In this document: one piece after another, positions 1-12,911 of the stretch
How the letters are laid out: the number at the start of each line of letters is the position of its first letter
Position numbering within the stretch: the stretch's first letter is position 1
DNA from: Phycomyces nitens
Taxonomy: Eukaryota; Mucoromycota; Mucoromycetes; Mucorales; Phycomycetaceae
Length of the DNA stretch: 64,000 bases
Assembly: GCA_022702545.1 (NCBI GenBank)
Contig: JAHRBC010000007.1
Span: 1,364,001 to 1,428,000 of the forward strand
Direction of reading: 5' to 3'
Notes under the pieces: generated by a model
What the model saw: the letters and a program-made list of their open reading frames with translations, nothing else
Told to the model about the DNA's origin: nothing
Database searches by the model: none
Made by a program: the position numbers and the translations under genes

Positions 1-3000
1 ATAAAGATAAGTTTCATAAAAAAAAGACACATTTATTTAGAGTCAATGCTTATTATTCCCCATTTTTTCACCTCGTAAAGGCGCTCTTGATATTTTACCT
101 TGCTGTTTCTATAGACAGTCTAAACCTGTGATTTTTTTTAATGTCAAGTTGAATCAAGGCTTTACAAACTAATAAAGCAAGGTTTTGGATACCTTTCAGT
201 TTCTCAAACATCCAAAGTAACTGCTCGCTCAACTGGTCTAGGACAATCAACGCATTCTCATAAATACATTTTACAGTAGCTTTTTGTGTTTATTAATTAT
301 GCATGGATAACCACCGCTTCTAGCCTTTCTTGAGATGCTATAAGGATTAAGTTTGTACTAGAAAACCAGATGATATCTTTGGGGTGTCTACATGTGTTAT
401 ATGGCTCTTCAAGATTCATATAAATAGATTGATGGTCAAAAGACAGAGAGTTTTTAATAGTCAGTAGGAGGACTAGCAGTTTGGAGAACATTGGCTTGCT
501 CATCTCTCTAAAAAGCGCAGCTATATTAAAGTTTGCTCTATTTATGTAGACTAGAGCATTCTAAGCCATATCGAATACTGTTTGTCTGTGAAAACAACTT
601 TTGACTTTTAGTTTCACACAAGCATTTATTTAATCATGCATGTCTTTTGATTTTAAAAGAGTACACAGCAGCACACAAGGCCAAAGCTTTTGTTTTTATA
701 GCTTTTAAAATGGAATTGTAAAATTTGGGGATGATACATGCTCTTTTTTTTTTTTTGGCTCTATGCTATTTTAACGCTGTTCATCTTTTTCAACAACAAA
801 ATGTTATTAAAGATGAAATGAGCTCTTGCTCTAAAAAATGCTATTCAGAGCACGTTTGTATAACATACCAGCTATAATGTTGGCACCAGTTCTTGGACTT
901 TATTCCATTTTACCTTTTTAAACTACACCAGACTCAAGATTGAGTTGCAGCACAGACGCTAACCTGTCAATGTGAGATGGATTGGTGGCAATTTGATGAA
1001 AATTAATAGACTTTGCATCAGAATGGCTCACATTACCCTACAGCACATTAATATAAAAATACAATCTATCAAACGCTCTGTCACTAAAGATGTCTTTATT
1101 GTCAGTAGGCATAAATACTACAAGCAAACAGCTTTTATACACATAGCACACAATTTCAACAGGCGTTATTGCCGGCTAAGCTGTCGCTTGGCATTCTACC
1201 TGTACCAGTCTTTAAGGACCATGTGGATATTTCAGGTCTATAATCTCTTTGCCGAATTGGTGCTACAGTGTCAAGAATGGTTGGATGCCTTGATCATAGA
1301 AATTGACCCTAAAGTGCTGCGATGTCCTTCTCTAACTTATCCATACATGTATCAAGGAAACGAATCTATTTAATTATCCCACTAACCATACGACCAACAT
1401 TGTCTCATATAATATTAATAAACAGCCTCAGGTCCAATTGCTATTGGTGAATGGTATCCATGATATGTTTGGTATGCACGGATGGATAAAAAGAACCTGC
1501 AATTCACCAGAGGTGCTCTATTTAAAGTTGGAAACTTGTTGGACAATATTGTACTTTTAAACATCTTATTCCTGTCATACTTCTTTACCCAGCACAATCT
1601 GGCTAAATTATGGATGATTGAAATGAACCTAGGGAAATGTAGAGTAATGAATTGGAGTATCGGAATTGTACGGGTACCCAAGATAAACAGAACCTGAACA
1701 CATATTTATTTTTAATGGTTACTTTTATCTTTGCTTATTTAGATGGCTATTGATGAATTGGATTGGTTCCGTTGAAAGAGCCAAGAATCCGGGGTTTTCT
1801 TGGCATAATAATAGAGTTGTTGGGCATGTACATTTGAGCGCTTCCAACCAAAGACTGTCTTGAGTCTGTTTGATGAATAAAAGATGTAGTACTGAAATTT
1901 AAATATGTTTGTGTTTCTTTTTTTAAGAAAAAAATATTGGAAAGTGCATTCTCTGAAACGTGGCCGTTTTGTGTTTCATGTCTTGCTAAAGTCAAGCTGT
2001 TCTGGTGTGGAATTGTCTGAAAAGTGAAATATCTATCTGTTTCTCTTTAATTCCAGGCAACACACTTTGATGGCTCCAATGACAAACCAGGATCTTCTTA
2101 TGTAGCCATATATGGGGTCATTATACAGTAAACAATTAGTGTATCACTCGTTTTGACTCGACTGCTTGTATGCAATATCATGTATGCTACTCAAAAACCC
2201 TTTATGATTTCATAAATAGCGTCAAACAGTGATATATTTGTGGACTGTGGCTGATGACCTGCCAGAAATAAGTATACAGAAGCACACTAAACAATGGCGA
2301 AGCATGGCAAAATAAATGTCGGGTTATTTCCACGCTACAATGTGATGTGATGTGTAACTCTGGCCAGGGTCTAGAATAAAATCCAATGATCCAAAACGTA
2401 ATTAAAAAGAACAAGAGAGGAAAAAAAGGGTGACAATGTAACATACATTGGTAAAAGCCATGACGGTAACAATAGGGACAAATGATAACAGGTGTTATTT
2501 TTTCTTTATTCTTGCCGTTCATCATCCTACTATAAACAAACTCGCCTAAACACGTACGGAGGCCCTTGAAAACAGCTTATTGGCTACTTGGCACAAAAAG
2601 GCAGAATAAAATGACTTGGCTCAATACCACTTTTTTTTGCTTTGAACAAGATTTGCTTGGTGCTCAGTAGCTAAAATGAACCTCTTGATAAATACAGATG
2701 ATGCTTGTTGAAATACCGCAATGCCTCAAAAATCTCATACATAAAGTCCGTACCAATAGAATCAATTTAATTTTGCAGACACAATGGTATTTCTTAGAGG
2801 GGACTTATACGCTATCAATTGTTTTATTGTATCTCTCATGCATGTTAAATAAAAAATAAAAAAAATGCCAGGACAAGAATGCTGAGGTTGGTAGAATATC
2901 TTGTTAATTCTGTGATCAAGATTAAAAAATAATAATTCCTAAGTTTAGTTTTATTTTGCCATTTAAAGCTATCGGCATTTATTTTATGTCATACAATATA

Positions 3001-3962
3001 CCATATATAGGTATAGGAGTGTAAATGCTGCTTTGATTTGAATATACTGTTGAGATCTACTTCATATTTTGTATGTAATTTCACAAGATGAATCGTACAA
3101 GGATCTTATAGTACGCAATGTGCGACCATTGCACAATATTTGCTCATTGTTACGCCTACCATTTATGGACGATGGGATAAATGGGTACCTGAAATAAAAA
3201 AGAAACTGCTCTAAATAGCCGGTTAAGAATACTTTGCTCAGGTCATGACAAACCACATGTTGCAAAACCTCCTCCAATTATTCTGTCAGTACATTAGTTT
3301 ATGAGGAGACACAATAGAAAGAGCATACATATTATTTCTCGTGACCTTATCTAGTCACAGGTAAGGCTTCAAAGTAAACAAATAAATTGAAGAAAAGAAA
3401 AGATGAAAAGTAGTAACGAAATCAAGGAACGAGAAATAGCATTCGAGCCATATTTCATTGTTCTTTACTTTTTCTTTTTTTTACTATTTCTAGGGAATAT
3501 TGCCAGAACCGAGAATTAGATTGGATTTCTGTGGGTAGGTCTAATAATATTTCTAAAAGTTTAAAAAAATAAATAAATATATACACGCGATAGTTTTGCT
3601 TTGAAGAGCTTGGTCTGCCCTGTGTGTATGAAATGATATCATCCTGACAAGGAGACAATGTAAAATGAGCAACAAGGTTCAAATGAATCTATCTGGATAA
3701 TTCAAAAAAAAAAAAGTCGTACCAACCAAGACCCCAAAAATAATAATAATAATAATACAGTTTTGCAGCAATTGCAACAGTCGCCCATTGAAGCATACTG
3801 GGCCATAAATAAGAATAAGAATATATAAATCCAAAAATGCTTTCCATTCACTCGTACAAAACCAAGGAATTGCAATTGTGTATATATATAACAGCTTTTT
3901 TTCATTTCTGGTTTTAATACTTTATTCCAATCTTACGCTCTACTTTCTTGTTTAATATAACC
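1..3962. other. gene-poor AT-rich stretch upstream of the forkhead gene
   Basis: No convincing gene was found on either strand. The open frames are short, rich in Ile/Lys/Phe/Tyr and match no family I recognise. The longest is about 133 codons on + at 972-1373; it lacks a partner exon and reads like chance AT-rich sequence. Homopolymer A/T runs are frequent. The last few hundred bases before 3963 presumably hold the forkhead gene's promoter, but I see no distinctive site there. Confidence 0.5.
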
Positions 3963-5545
3963 ATGCCTGAAATCTGTAAAAATAATTCCAAAGCACCTAC
4001 ATTCATGGGTCTAGTATCATCATTCTCAATAATTCAAGAAACACCCCAGCACACAAAGCGGCTGCCAAGAAGGCGCCCTATAGAAAGGTCGCACAAACCA
4101 CACCCTACTTCTCTCAAAACTGCCATGGATTTCCCCTTGACGGAACTTACATTCAAGATGGCAACAATTGGAGAACAGACCATTATTGAAGATGACCTAG
4201 ACACCTGCCCAGCACGTACTCGCAAATCCTGGCCATCCCAAATCATGCCATGGTGGACACCTTGTTACCCAACAGAGAAACCTCCGTTCTCATACGCTAC
4301 TCTCATCGGCCTTGCAATTCTTTCTAGCCCTGAAGGTCGTCTTACATTGAGCGCCATTTATCTCTGGATCTCCATAAATTACCCCTATTATTCACTTGGT
4401 AAAGGAGGATGGCAGGTAAAAAAAAATAATTGCTTTATTGGAATGGAATCCGAACAAAAAAAAGCTAAACGTCTACTGTCCCATAGAATTCTATTCGCCA
4501 CAATCTATCCTTGAACAAAAAATGGTTTACAAAGCTTAACAGGCGTCCAAGCCAGGCCAACCCAGGAAAAGGATGTTACTGGACACTAGTGAATGGCACA
4601 GAAGAGATGTTTGTCTATAGTCTTACCCAATCAAACAGCCATACCCAGCAATACCACGATATTAGTCTGACAACCGAGCTCTCCTTGGGACACCGTCGCA
4701 ATTCATACTGCTCAATATCCTCTCCTGCCGAAAGCTGCCAGGAGCTATCAACAGATCTATCGGACTGCGATGCCATTTCAAGCAAAGACAGCACAACAAT
4801 TTCTATATCTTCTCCATCAGCAAGATCTGTTGATTTCTCTATAAAGGACGCTCCTTCTTCAAGCACCCTATCTTTCTACAATACGTTCCGAATGGTAGAC
4901 ATGACTTCAGCCACACGTCCAAAGCCATTAGAACGCTCGTCAAGAAGGTCAAGGCAGCGCAAGAGACAGAGATCAGAGCGATCAGAATCCTCAGAGTCGG
5001 AGTATGACAGCGGTGTGGATGTATGCAGCGACTACATCTCAAGTCCACCCAAACCAAAGACCAAGAAGTTCAAGCCAGAGCCAACACCCGCAGCTACTCT
5101 GGACGACCAGGTGTTTCTATGGCAAGACCTCTTGAACACCGATATCCCCCTCTGGCAGCCAGATTCCTTTTTGGCATCTGATTTACTGCCACTGGATTTA
5201 TACGATGCCTCCCTCTGGGATTTCTGTCTGACCGATCTGTCAGTGTCTGACCAATTCTTGGGCCAGACTGCTCAATGGGACTGTCTCTCCAAGGAAACTA
5301 TGCCTAGCCCTGCAGATATTATGGAAAATGAAGCCAAAATACGAGAATGTCTCTTGGAACTACAGAACCATATTGATCACTCAAGTGTGCCCGAGTCTCA
5401 GCCAGGGCCGCTTGTGATTAACTTGGAAGAAGATGTTACAAAGACCTATCTCCACTTTGCAGACGATTGTCCTCAATCCTCTTATGATAACTTATCTTGT
5501 AATCCCAAAGACAAACGAAAGGATTCATTATTGACTACATTTTAA
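3963..5545 (+). CDS. forkhead-box transcription factor (two exons)
   Basis: Predicted nuclear DNA-binding regulator of 503 aa. Exons are 3963-4415 and 4487-5545; the 71-nt GT-AG intron interrupts the forkhead domain and closes in frame. The domain spans about residues 106-185. It opens with KPPFSYATLIGLAIL, and across the splice it reads GGWQ then NSIRHNLSLNKKW, the recognition-helix signature, followed by GKGCYWTL. No FHA domain precedes it, so it resembles Sep1-type fungal forkheads rather than Fkh1/Fkh2. The C-terminal half is rich in Ser and acidic residues with a basic RRSRQRKRQR patch near residue 290, which fits a nuclear activator. I chose the ATG at 3963; a later Met before the domain is possible. 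It lies 143 bp upstream of the heme lyase gene on the same strand. The family is certain; the orthologue and targets are not. Confidence 0.9.
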
Positions 5546-5688
5546 AAAGAAAAAAATAAAATCTATACCCCATGCCCCATGCTGATTCAAGCGCTATTTT
5601 TCCTGTGACTGTGTGTCTTTTTGGCAACCTTTAAACTGTTTTTTTGTTTTTTGTTTCTTGTTTTTAATCGTCCCTTCAAACTTACATT

Positions 5689-6507
5689 ATGGCACCCTCT
5701 CCAATGACTCCACCTCCCGGCTGTCCTATGCATGAGCCCAAGAAGGAGACCCCTCCTCCTGGATGCCCAATGCACAAATCAGACACCCCAGTCACCGATA
5801 AACTCAACGAACTCAACATGATGCCCAACCTCACTCAGGACCAATATGCCGACCAGACCATGGAATTACCTACCGAGCGCACGATTTCATCTATTCCCAA
5901 GGCAAAGGGCACCGAATCAAAGTGGGAATATCCCAGTCCCCAACAGTTTTACAATGCTCTCAGACGCAAGGGCTGGGAAACCCCAGAAGAGCATGTCGAG
6001 ACCATGGTAGATATCCACAACTTTTTGAACGAAGAGGCATGGAACGAAGTCTTGAAGTGGGAGTCCAAGTTTGGCTGGTAGGTTGAATATATTGGACCAG
6101 AAGGAATGTGTATTGAGTATTTTGCAGTGAGTGCAAAGAGGATCCCTATTTGTCTCGTTTCCAGGGTAGACCCCAGGAATTGTCACCAAAGGCCAGATGG
6201 CACTCTATCTTTGGGTAAGTCTAGTGATTATCTAGCCGTATAAGCAATCCTAATGTTATATCGTCAACCTAGTGGTCCCAAGCCCTTTGATCGTCATGAC
6301 TGGTTTGTGAACAGATGTGGTGAAGAGAGACGCTACGTAATTGACTACTACGAGGCCCCTGAAGAAGTACCAGGTGTACCAGTATTCCATTTGGACATTC
6401 GTCCTGCAATTGATAGCCCCGAGGCTGCATTCTTCCGTGTCAAAGAGGCTGCCAAAGAGAAGTGGGCCCAATGGTTCTCAAGCCCAGCATCAAACCAAAC
6501 CGCATAA
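5689..6507 (+). CDS. cytochrome c heme lyase (holocytochrome c synthase)
   Basis: Attaches heme covalently to apocytochrome c in the mitochondrial intermembrane space. The product is 236 aa from three exons: 5689-6077, 6128-6214 and 6273-6507. Both introns are very short (50 and 58 nt). The N-terminus carries two CPMH heme-regulatory-type Cys-Pro motifs (Cys12 and Cys26) in a proline-rich leader, as in other HCCS proteins. The middle contains [18 protein letters not shown] and the W-E pair in LKWESKFG. The C-terminal half has the family hallmarks [19 protein letters not shown] and [13 protein letters not shown], with the heme-binding His of the FDRHDW motif, then VIDYYEAP and the LDIRPAID segment. 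Length is normal for the family. I cannot tell a cytochrome c enzyme (CYC3) from a cytochrome c1 enzyme (CYT2) by eye, so no symbol is given. Confidence 0.93.
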
Positions 6508-6890
6508 TCCCTCTTAATCTCGCTACCAAAAACAAAACAAAACAACTCTATTTTTCTCTTTATTAATTAATGCCTACAAATATCTATCCTCAAAACATCA
6601 CATCATACAATACATTTAGAAGAAATGTACAAAGTCATATAAAACTAGCTTTTCTGCCTGGGTCCTTTTCATCATACATAAACGGGGATTTTGGTCTCAT
6701 TGGAAGCATACCAGAAATTTCCCTAGCACAATATATTATGGAATCTACAAATTTTTTGCTTGATGGATCAAAGAGCTGGTTTAAGCTGGTTATCTTGAAG
6801 CCGGTTACACACAGTCACAAATTCACGCCAAAAATCTTTGTTTGCTTGAATCCAGGTTCCTGCTGGCAACATAATTACTATAGTTTAACA

Positions 6891-8162
6891 ATGAGTTTAA
6901 GCATTTCAGCTCCAATTTCAACCGCTGAGGCCGGCCTCACCATCAAGTCCAAGCCCAACCGAATGGATCTTGATGGAGAGGAAAGCCACCTTGTTAACCC
7001 TGGTGAGACCGTCACTACAGATCAGCAGTTCATGAGGTATAAAGAATCCAGAACAAGATCAACACGAGTCTTACTTTGATAACTTCAATAGAGGTCATGG
7101 TACATATACCAGTGGTGATGGAACCGTCATTTCATCAGTCTCTGGTGCTGTGGAGCGTGTCAACAAGTTGCTTTCAGTCCGAGCATTGAAAGCACGCTAC
7201 ACCCCCGAGATTGGCGACATTGTAGTGGGTCGGATCACCGAGGTAATTTCAGACAAGATAGTTGTGCAAGGGCTCTAAATGTCGTCTATAGGTTGCAACC
7301 AAACGCTGGAAAGTAGATGTAAATGCACGCCAGGATGCTATTCTTATGTTGAGCTCTGTTAGTTTACCAGGCGGTGTACAGGTACATATGATTGACACAA
7401 ATCTAAAGCTCAATTAAAGCTAATGCTGCTTTCCATGTGCCATTAGAGACGTAAGAATGAGTCGGATGAACTTCAGATGAGACAATTCTTTGCAGAGGGA
7501 GATGTTTTGGTGGTAAGATGGGACGATGGGCGAGGACATACAAAAGGATTCACAGATAATTGGGCTAGGCTGAAGTGCAGAGTTTCTATGCAGATGGTGC
7601 AATGGGTCTTCACACAAGAGGATTCAAGTTCTGTAAGCTGCGGAATGGATCTTTTGTGTGCGTACCTCCTGTTCTGGTACAGCGCTGCAAGTCTCAATTC
7701 CACACATTGCCTTGTGGTGTTGATCTTGTCTTGGGTCTAAATGGCTTCATCTGGATTAACAAGAAGCTCGAAGGTCTTGTTGGTGTGGATGAGACAGACA
7801 CCACTGTTGTCTACTCTAGCCAAAATGACGTACGTACTATTGGGATGCTTTGTATTCATACCTTACTAAATCACCGTGGTTTCCTTATAGCCCATCACAT
7901 ACGAAGAGCGCGAAAACATTGCTCGTGTTTCAAACTGTATCAGTGCTCTCGCAAAACAGTACATGCATATTAACGACACCGCCATTATATACACATACGA
8001 AGGTAAATAATATACAGATATCTTGAGGTCATCTCTATTAACCCTTCCATCTCTTAAATACGATAAATAGCCTCCTTGTCTTATACTGTCAAGGAACTTC
8101 TCAAATTAGATGTAATTGAGGCTATTACAGCGGAAGCAAGTGAAAGAACGCATATGGTCTAG
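6891..8162 (+). CDS. RRP4: exosome complex RNA-binding subunit Rrp4
   Basis: Cap subunit of the RNA exosome, which degrades and processes RNA 3' to 5' in nucleus and cytoplasm. The product is 305 aa from seven exons: 6891-7036, 7092-7242, 7292-7381, 7447-7512, 7569-7829, 7891-8002 and 8071-8162. All introns are GT-AG and all phases close. The N-terminal segment contains [15 protein letters not shown]. The S1 domain follows with [21 protein letters not shown] and [18 protein letters not shown]. The KH domain has the [17 protein letters not shown] segment typical of Rrp4. The tail ends in IYTYEAS and a short acidic helix. Length matches yeast and human Rrp4. The start at 6891 was chosen because it directly precedes the conserved N-terminus; a longer in-frame extension upstream looks like UTR. 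The stop lies about 90 bp from the stop of the convergent sterol glucosyltransferase. Confidence 0.95.
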
Positions 8163-8254
8163 GATGCCACCCAATTTTTTCCTCTGTTTTCTTTGTAAAT
8201 AAATGCTACTGGGCAATGGTAATAATAGGAGCAAGCCTTTCCAGAAATATTAAG

Positions 8255-11200
8255 CTAAGATGATGCGGGCTGCCATGTGTCGGGGGGTATTGGTCCAGAT
8301 ATTGAGTCGACAAGAGTCCATTCATGATCCTCTTCCAAAGTGGTTGTGGTCGTCTCTTCTGGAAGTTGGGATGAAGCTCGAGCAGAAGATAAGGTGCGGT
8401 CTTTGGCAATCTTCATATCCCTATAGATACATTGGATAGCTGTCTCCACTCCATTTTCCTAATGATACAACCCGTTTAGTTTTGATACCTCCAAGATCTA
8501 TATACTCACCCTCCGAATCTTTTCTCCCACAAGTTTTGCGTTTTTGAGCATCCTATTATCAGTAGACACTACGCGAAGAGCAGCAGATAGACTATCGACT
8601 GTCAATTGCTTAATGCACAGGCCTATTCCCATTTCTTCAACACGTTCACCCCAGAAGAACTGGTCAGCAAAGAAAGGCTTCACAATAGTTGGCACACCAG
8701 CTCGCAAACCAGCCGCTGTTGTTCCTGCACCTCCGTGATGGACAACAGCACGGATTTGAGGAAAGAGCCAGTCGTGAGGAACTGATTTGAGACTCATGAT
8801 GGTATCTGGGTATCTATTCAATATAGAATCCTCGGTATCTTGGCTATTGGTATTAAGTGAAGTATCGGTGGTTGTTCGTCCTTCTGACTTGTCTTGAAGA
8901 CGGGCCGACCATCCTTGAGATACAATGGCCCTCACATTGGACAATAATGTAGCCTCCACAATTACCCGCGTTATTTCTTGAGGGTCAGCCACGATAATAG
9001 AGCCAAATCCAATATAAACTATGGGTCTATTATCAGGAGCATCCAAGAACGATCGCAACTTATCACTAGGCTTCCAGTCAGCCTATTGTTTTTTTTTTAA
9101 AAAAAAAAGCAATGATGGCCTTGTTAGTATAGCTTATCAGTACATAATATGCTATGCTTGCCTGTGCATTATCAAGGAACCAATAGCCAGTACAGTGAAT
9201 CCAGTCCATCCAGTCCAAAGGACTTGGTACGATACTTTGACTGAAGCAGTAAAGATACGGAATCTTCCAAACCTCTAGTTTTTCATAGGTTGTTGGAGAC
9301 AAGGATAATACTTGCTGTCTGAAATCATTGGTTCTCTTTGCAATTGCTCTCCATACAGCATGGTCAAATAATACATAGGTCATATCGTTATATAATCTTC
9401 CCTTTGGGCTATTTGGAGTTGCAAACGGATGAGGGAATGATCTAGTACGAGTCATTGGCATGGGAAATGCGCGAAAGTAAGGAACACCTAAAAAAAAAGA
9501 ACTGGGTATAAGCAGCCTAAACGATCCATACATGACCAGCTTTACTTACGTAGCTTCTCGGCCATGTGTACACCCACCATTGCACTTGGACTCTCAATAA
9601 TCATCTCTGTCCCTTGACAAGCTATCCAAGTGAGCTCAAGCAACTCATTGATCCACACTTTGAACTATTGTATGCATTTAGTCGCAGTAGGTAATCCCTT
9701 TAAAGCCATTACTTACCAATCTCAATCCTTCTCTGACAAAGTTGACACTAAAGAAGCTATTTTCAACACAGATTCTCTTGGTGGGCTGTTAGATCATGTC
9801 TCATTTGCTCGAGTTACTCACCATGAGCTCTCCAGGATCACCTCCAATTGAGCGAAACTCGATGCCATGCTCTTCAATCCAATCTTTAAATTCATCATGA
9901 GTAGCAATTCTACACGTATGGCCTTGTTTCATTAGACCCTTGCACAAGGCTATGTAGGGCTGTACATCTCCACGAGTTCCAATAGTTATGCATGTGATGT
10001 GAAGAGGTTTCTCGGGCTGTCTGTGTGGAACAATTGATTCTGTTTTATGAGACAATATGGGTAGAGCGGCTAGAACGAAAAAGATGTGAATATAATTTGG
10101 TTATTAGCTACTGGCCAATATACTCATATACTTACTTTGCTCAAGAGGCTCTATATGTCCTGTAGTTTCTTCTTGATCCATATCCAGTAAACTTGCTTCC
10201 CAGTCCTTCATGTTCCTGTTTATATAATTAACATACACAAATACTACACAATGGCAGACTTACTGTTCCTCATCTCCTACACTCGTACGGTTCTCTAGTA
10301 CCCATTTGTGTTGCAAGTATAATCTTGCAAAGCAATTGTTCCTGTTGGATAAAAGAGAAAACTCCAAGAATATCTATATCCACACACCAAATATCTTTTT
10401 TTTTAGTCTACGAATCTATTGGACCCTGTTCTCCACTTACCTCCTTCTTTTTCTGTGTGAGAATACTGAGAGCATGGAAGAGGTACCCCCTGCTGTTGAT
10501 CTTTTGGATTCGAAGTACATCTTGAAATGGAATGATGATCTAGAATTCTTATTTAAATCAACTTGTAAATAGGCTTTCCTTGACTTACCTTTGCCTTTGT
10601 AGCAAACCCCTTTGAATTAAATGACAGGTGGTTTGATGAAATGTACAACTTTCCATAACATGGCAAAGTCTTCATCAGGTAGCATCGGTGGACTAGCAAA
10701 GGGTTTAGCCTCTTTGTTTGACCCATTCTGCTCCACTATATTTACCTGCATAGAGCTTTTCGGATTCTGGTAAAACAAAGTATTTGCGGAAATTGGCTCT
10801 TGTTCTCTCGTCCAGAGGTTCACCTTGTCTTGACACACCCTTGTTTGTCTCTTCATCTTCATCATAATCCTCGTCATCATAGTAATCATCAAATGCAGTG
10901 GCAGCGCTCCCGGTATTTCCACCCAGAAATCCATACACAAGTTTCATTCCTGACCGACGTTTGTCCCCTAGCCAGCCAACCATTGCCTGATCTTCTTCAC
11001 CAGAACTAGACGAATCATCTATATCCTCAATGACCGGATCTTCTTTGAGGATAACTTCTGGGGCCTTTTCTGATGGCTTTCCTTTTAGCAGGCCTGCAAG
11101 TGCGCCTGGCACAAACAGTGCTTGGACAACTGCCGAACTCATTGAGGATGAAGGGTATGATCCTGGCTGCTGCTTCTTTGAGTGGCTAACAACAGGCAGT

Positions 11201-12722
11201 ACATCGTCGGTAAAGATATCTGAGACTGACATTGTTGGAGATATGTCTTGGGATTTCTGAGAAGCGCTTGTTCCATCGGTGTTGACTTGGAAGTTTTCCC
11301 ACACTTGTATGAGCGAATCATAGGTTTTTTTGATATCAGGAAAGTAAGCAAAGTAATACTATCATTTACAAGGCTGTTATAAATCATGTACAATATTTCC
11401 AAAGGTTTGCTTATACCTCATCCATGACCAAACTGTCATCGATTCCTGCAGTTCGAACTTTCAAAAACTGCTGGAATTCAATGTGTACAGGCTGCTCAAT
11501 GTCCAGGATATTTCCCATAGAAATCACGACCTTTAGACTCGATCCAGTATTCTTGGCCTTAAAGATGGCCTTTTGGAATACAGTGATCCTGAAGGACCAA
11601 GCAATGAATACGCTGCTAAACTAAAAAAAAAACTATAAAAAATACCATTCTATAACTGCTGCTTCTGTGTCTGCTTGGAAATGCCATGTCTTGGTCATTG
11701 TTTTTATTCTGAAGCCATAATCTCTCTTCTTGGATCGACGGACATATTGGGCATACTTGAGGTCAAACTTGTCGAGAGGAGAGTAATTGTCGGTGGCATT
11801 CTCATACCATGCCAAGACATCATTCTTCAGATCGAAATAGCAGCGCTGGTAACTGGTGCTCATCTTTCCTGCAGTCTTGACAAGTAGATAGCCATTCTTT
11901 GAATATCCTTCCTGGATAAAATCATTGTACCAGAATTAAACTCTTTGGAAACCCTTTATATTCTTTATGCCTTTATTTACCTGACTGTGGGCAAGAGAGG
12001 CATAGAAGCATATGTGTTTGTCAGTCAGATATAGAAATCCAGGGACAATGGCAGACCGGATAATATAGCATGGCCATTCTGAAGAAACAAATGAAGACAT
12101 AAGACTGAGATCTCTACACTAGCCACTAGAACAACATATATATGTATACATGTATATATATGTATGTTTATAGCCAAAAACAAAAAAAAGAAGAAGTTAC
12201 CACCACGAAGTGTCTCTACTGTCGGTAGCTTAAAGATCATGTGTACTTTCTCTGCAATGCTATGCTTGGTATCTTTCTTTAGGTCTTTAGAAAAGTATTG
12301 ATGACCATCCAATGACTCTTCAAGATTCACAGCTACTCCGGTGGCATCTGCCAGTAGTTGCTGTATCTGACTCGGCCCTTGCTTTGAAGGCATGGGCTTA
12401 TCATCGTCAAGAGAATCCTTTTCAGGTTCAATGGCATCAATCGAATAACCTAGCACTAAATTTCCCGTACGAGATCTAGTTAACGATTTCTATTTAGAGC
12501 TCTATGAAAGCAAAAAGAGATATACCATTCGAATATGCTGTAAACCGCAGTTAGTTACAAGTGAGTGTTGGTCCAATGTTGGCTTACCTTGAGCGAAATC
12601 ATTCCCGTCTGGAGACTCTAGCTAACAGAATGATAAGTGATTATGTGTCTTGGCACTAGAGTCATTACCGCTTGCGCTGCTGCGGATACAAATTGGAGAA
12701 CGTTATGATTTGCTGAATTCAT
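8255..12722 (-). CDS. ATG26: sterol 3-beta-glucosyltransferase (Atg26/UGT51 type)
   Basis: Transfers glucose from UDP-glucose to ergosterol-type sterols at membranes; in some fungi it is needed for pexophagy. The reconstructed product is 1143 aa from 18 exons, first exon 12669-12722 and last 8255-8458. Domains in order: GRAM 1 (about 100-150, [10 protein letters not shown] then [13 protein letters not shown]); PH (about 152-245); a long acidic/Ser linker; GRAM 2 (about 486-590, [16 protein letters not shown] then [13 protein letters not shown]); and a GT1 glycosyltransferase domain from about 653 ([15 protein letters not shown]). The GT1 domain also shows [26 protein letters not shown] and the donor-site [11 protein letters not shown] near residue 1000. 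All expected domains are present and no break was seen. Exon 3 (12526-12537) is only 12 nt. The intron at 9083-9161 uses a GC donor. The gene diverges from AP-3 delta. Confidence 0.93.
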
Positions 12723-12911
12723 AAGGAACGACAATGGGACACTTTCCTGGTTTATGCTCAATGCAAAGGCCACCACAGTTCACGTGATCTATCGAGTGAC
12801 CGACGCGCGGCCGCCCGGATGTCGGAGTTTTATATCAGGTCCTTCGCACCCCTTCCTCCTTCTTCCAGCCGGCGCACAGGTCCACAAGGTTACCTACTTG
12901 CTTAGCCTGAT
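12723..12911. promoter_or_regulatory. divergent promoter between ATG26 and AP-3 delta
   Basis: Only 189 bp separate the two start codons, so both genes must draw on this segment or on each other's 5' exons. It holds a CACGTG palindrome (E-box-type site) at 12781-12786 and a GC-rich core at about 12797-12825, which stands out in this AT-rich genome. Pyrimidine-rich tracts lie on the AP-3 side. No clear TATA box was seen for either direction. That the promoter is shared is inferred from spacing. Confidence 0.6.

Noticed and set aside
972..1373. 133-codon plus-strand frame
   Set aside because: No family, no partner exon, AT-rich chance composition; neighbours on both strands have similar frames.
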